Source of the DNA: Cellulomonas sp. KRMCY2
Lineage (GTDB): Bacteria; Actinomycetota; Actinomycetes; Actinomycetales; Cellulomonadaceae
Direction of reading: 5' to 3'
Assembly (NCBI RefSeq): GCF_000526515.1
Contig: NZ_JAGF01000001.1
Coordinates: 2,914,001-2,978,000 of the forward strand
DNA length: 64,000 bases
Below the pieces are notes generated by a model. It did no database searches. It saw nothing but the letters and a program-made list of their open reading frames with translations, and was not told the DNA's origin. Position numbers and translations under genes: made by a program. Positions 62,012 to 64,000 of this stretch are shown here, piece after piece. The first letter of the stretch is position 1. Each line of letters begins with the position of its first letter.

Positions 62012-63721
62012 GTGGGTGCGGTGAGCACGCGAACCCGGACCGTACGCCGGTCGGTCCGGCTCGCCGGGCTGAGCACGCTGCACGCCGTGCGCGGTGCATG
62101 GCACCACTGGCGGGCGTCGCTGCAGATCCGCGTCATCACCTCGACCCTCGTGATCGGCATCGCGACGGTCGTCGTGCTCGGCGGCTACCTGTCCGACCGG
62201 ATTCGCGACGGCATCTTCGAGCAGCGGGTCGGTCAGCTGCTCGAGGAGAGCGCCCGCTCGACCCAGCAGGCCCAGACCACCTTCGACGAAGCCCTCGTCT
62301 CGACCGGCGGCCAGGTCTCGGCGCTGTTCGACAGCCTCGTGCCGAGCCTCAAGGTCGGTGGCTCGGCCGAACGTCAGGTGTTCCTGCGGCGCTCGCCCGG
62401 CGAGGCCGCACCGCTCGGCGTCAACGACCGACTGACGAGCATCGAGCTCAACAACCTGATCACCCCGGAGCTGCGTGCGGCCGTGCGGTCCTCGGACGTC
62501 CAGCGCTGGATGTCCGTCGGGATCCCGTCCGAGGACGGCCAGGCCGTGGAGGCCGGCATCCTGATCGGGTCGGTCGTCGACGTGCCCGCGGCCGGTCAGT
62601 ACGAGCTGTACTACCTGTACAGCCTGGCCTCCGAGCAGACGTCGCTCGCCTTCATCCAGCGCGTGCTGGGCGTCGCGGGCGTCGGCCTGGTCGTCCTCCT
62701 CGGCGCGATGACCTGGCTCGTGACGCGCCAGGCGGTGCACCCGGTGCGTTCTGCGGCCCGGGTGGCAGAGCGGTTGGCCGACGGGCACCTCGCCGAACGG
62801 ATGATCGTCAAGGGCGTCGACGAGATGGCGACGCTCGCGCGGTCGTTCAACGAGATGGCTGAGAGCCTGCAGGACCAGATCAGCCGGATGGAGGAGCTGT
62901 CCCATCTGCAGCGGCGCTTCGTCTCGGACGTCTCGCACGAGCTGCGCACACCGCTGACCACGATCCGGATGGCCGCCGAGGTGATCCACGAAGCGCGCCA
63001 GGGCCTCGACCCGGCCGCATCGCGGTCCGCCGAGCTGCTCTGCACCCAGCTCGACCGCTTCGAGGAGCTCCTGGCCGACCTGCTCGAGATCAGCCGTTTC
63101 GACGCCGGCGCCGCGATGCTCGACGCCGAGAGCAGGGACCTGCGCGACGTCGTGCTGAACGCGATCGAGCAGGCCGCTCCGCTCGCCGGTCGTCGTGGCG
63201 TCTGGCTCAGCGGTGACCTTCCCCCGAAGTCCGTCATCGCCGACGTCGACCCGCGGCGGCTGGAGCGCGTCCTGCGCAACCTGCTCGTCAACGCGATCGA
63301 GCACGGTGAGGGCCGGCCGGTCGAGGTCACGATGGCGGCTGACCCCAAGGCGGTCGCCCTGATCGTGCGCGACCACGGCGTCGGCATGACCGAGGACGAG
63401 GCCGAGCGCGTCTTCGACCGGTTCTGGCGCGCCGACCCGGCGCGCGCACGCACGACCGGCGGGACCGGCCTCGGCCTGGCGATCTCGATCGAGGACGCGC
63501 ACCTGCACGGCGGCTGGCTCGAGGCCTGGGGTCGCCCGGGGCAGGGAGCCTGCTTCCGCCTGACCCTGCCGCGGCGCGCCGGCATCACGCTCACCGGGTC
63601 ACCGCTGCCGCTCGAGCCCGACGTCCACCCGGACGCCCCCGCGGTGTCGTACTCCTCGCACGACGGCAGGCCGGGGCTGGACCCGGCCGGCGTACCCGAC
63701 CTCGACCGGCTGGAGGCCTGA
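62012..63721 (+). CDS. mtrB: MtrB sensor histidine kinase
   Basis: This 569-residue kinase has two membrane helices (about 40-62 and 217-240) around a 150-residue extracytoplasmic sensor, then HAMP, a HisKA domain with H309 in VSDVSHELRTPLTT, and an ATPase domain with NLLVNAIEHG (N box), DHGVGM (G1) and GTGLGLAI (G2). It phosphorylates MtrA. The GTG at 62012 is likely; a GTG at 62021 would drop three residues. Its stop overlaps lpqB by one base. Confidence 0.93.
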   Translation: MGAVSTRTRTVRRSVRLAGLSTLHAVRGAWHHWRASLQIRVITSTLVIGIATVVVLGGYLSDRIRDGIFEQRVGQLLEESARSTQQAQTTFDEALVSTGGQVSALFDSLVPSLKVGGSAERQVFLRRSPGEAAPLGVNDRLTSIELNNLITPELRAAVRSSDVQRWMSVGIPSEDGQAVEAGILIGSVVDVPAAGQYELYYLYSLASEQTSLAFIQRVLGVAGVGLVVLLGAMTWLVTRQAVHPVRSAARVAERLADGHLAERMIVKGVDEMATLARSFNEMAESLQDQISRMEELSHLQRRFVSDVSHELRTPLTTIRMAAEVIHEARQGLDPAASRSAELLCTQLDRFEELLADLLEISRFDAGAAMLDAESRDLRDVVLNAIEQAAPLAGRRGVWLSGDLPPKSVIADVDPRRLERVLRNLLVNAIEHGEGRPVEVTMAADPKAVALIVRDHGVGMTEDEAERVFDRFWRADPARARTTGGTGLGLAISIEDAHLHGGWLEAWGRPGQGACFRLTLPRRAGITLTGSPLPLEPDVHPDAPAVSYSSHDGRPGLDPAGVPDLDRLEA

Positions 63722-64000
63722 TGACCCGCCGTCGTCGCGTGACCCTCGTCCTCGTGGCCGCAGCGGCCGCGCTGTCGCTGGTCGGTTGCGTCGCGATCCC
63801 CATCGACGGCCCGATCCAGGAGGGCGACGTCGTGCCGGCCGAACCCGGTTCGGCGTTCCCTCAGGCGAGCGACCCGCTGCCCGGCGCGAGCCCGGTCGAG
63901 ATCGTCAACGGCTTCCTCACCGCAGGGGCGGCCGGCCTCTACGACGACTTCGCGGTGGCCCGCAAGTACCTGACCGGCTCGGCGTCGTCGGGCTGGGACC
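63721..64000 (+). CDS. lpqB: LpqB lipoprotein, N-terminal part only
   Basis: The window ends after 93 residues. A signal peptide with lipobox LVGC (Cys23) leads to the mature part with PGASPVEIVNGFLTAGAAG, the start of the LpqB domain. LpqB interacts with MtrB and modulates it. The ATG at 63721 shares one base with the mtrB stop, so the three genes mtrA-mtrB-lpqB form one operon. The rest of the gene lies outside. Confidence 0.9.
   Translation, partial: MTRRRRVTLVLVAAAAALSLVGCVAIPIDGPIQEGDVVPAEPGSAFPQASDPLPGASPVEIVNGFLTAGAAGLYDDFAVARKYLTGSASSGWD

Noticed and set aside
62001-62024. A tiny leader frame between mtrA and mtrB
   Set aside because: ATG plus seven codons ends at the mtrB start region. 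It could couple translation, but eight codons by chance are not evidence.

Overview
The window is very GC-rich, gene-dense DNA from an actinobacterium. Three things support this: strongly G/C-ended codons, many GTG starts, and a set of lineage markers (a WhiB protein, MtrA-MtrB-LpqB, DUF3499, DUF5719, a TIGR03089 protein and DUF2510). The combination of genes and order fits the Micrococcales, perhaps a Cellulomonas relative. That placement is an inference from gene content, because no database search was possible. No rRNA, tRNA or CRISPR array was seen.

Layout. (1) 0.3-15.6 kb is a surface-polysaccharide locus. It has eight glycosyltransferases, a Wzx-like flippase, a DUF2142 membrane protein, a DUF2304 protein, a sugar epimerase/dehydratase, an acyltransferase-3 and a secreted M11-type metallopeptidase with DUF4214 repeats. 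Seven minus-strand genes (1.25-8.7 kb) form one run, mostly joined by 4-bp stop/start overlaps. (2) 15.6-30.7 kb is an accessory region of small unrelated units: a frameshifted DinB gene, a tyrosine-recombinase remnant, a HicAB-type toxin-antitoxin pair, a GNAT protein, two P-loop kinase-like proteins, a RibD/DHFR-like reductase, two methyltransferases, a GT2, a lipoprotein, an ArsR/SRPBCC pair, an HNH-like protein with a lost histidine, an SNF2 helicase, a hydrolase and an ECF42 sigma factor with its DGPF (YCII) partner. Four copies of a 37-38 bp imperfect repeat lie just upstream of four separate plus-strand units here. This repeat is the least explained structure in the window.

(3) 30.7-37.1 kb returns to cell-wall sugar supply: rmlC, rmlD and rmlA (dTDP-rhamnose; rmlB is not in the window), a flippase-like UPF0104/LPG-synthase-type membrane protein, a methyltransferase and a large polytopic membrane protein. 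(4) 37.1-50.3 kb resembles the conserved actinobacterial whiB2-wbbL-manB-sahH neighbourhood: a TIGR03089 protein, WhiB, a 1118-residue GT2/membrane fusion, DUF5719, a WbbL-like rhamnosyltransferase, a zincin-like protein, DUF3499, a zinc ribbon, phosphomannomutase, Trm112, a cation-efflux protein and SAH hydrolase. The manA and SIS-isomerase genes found here in M. tuberculosis are absent.

(5) 50.4-61.2 kb holds an M15 peptidase lipoprotein and a MoxR-type AAA module: GDPD-membrane protein, DUF4129, DUF4350, MoxR, DUF58 and a 40-residue membrane protein too short for most gene callers, with SpoIIM-like, RDD and DUF2510 proteins nearby. (6) 61.3-64 kb holds mtrA, mtrB and the start of lpqB, cut by the window edge. 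Together, regions 1, 3 and 4 make, activate and transfer sugars for envelope glycans. Regions 5 and 6 are envelope maintenance and its two-component control. Region 2 looks like inserted or exchanged DNA between them.
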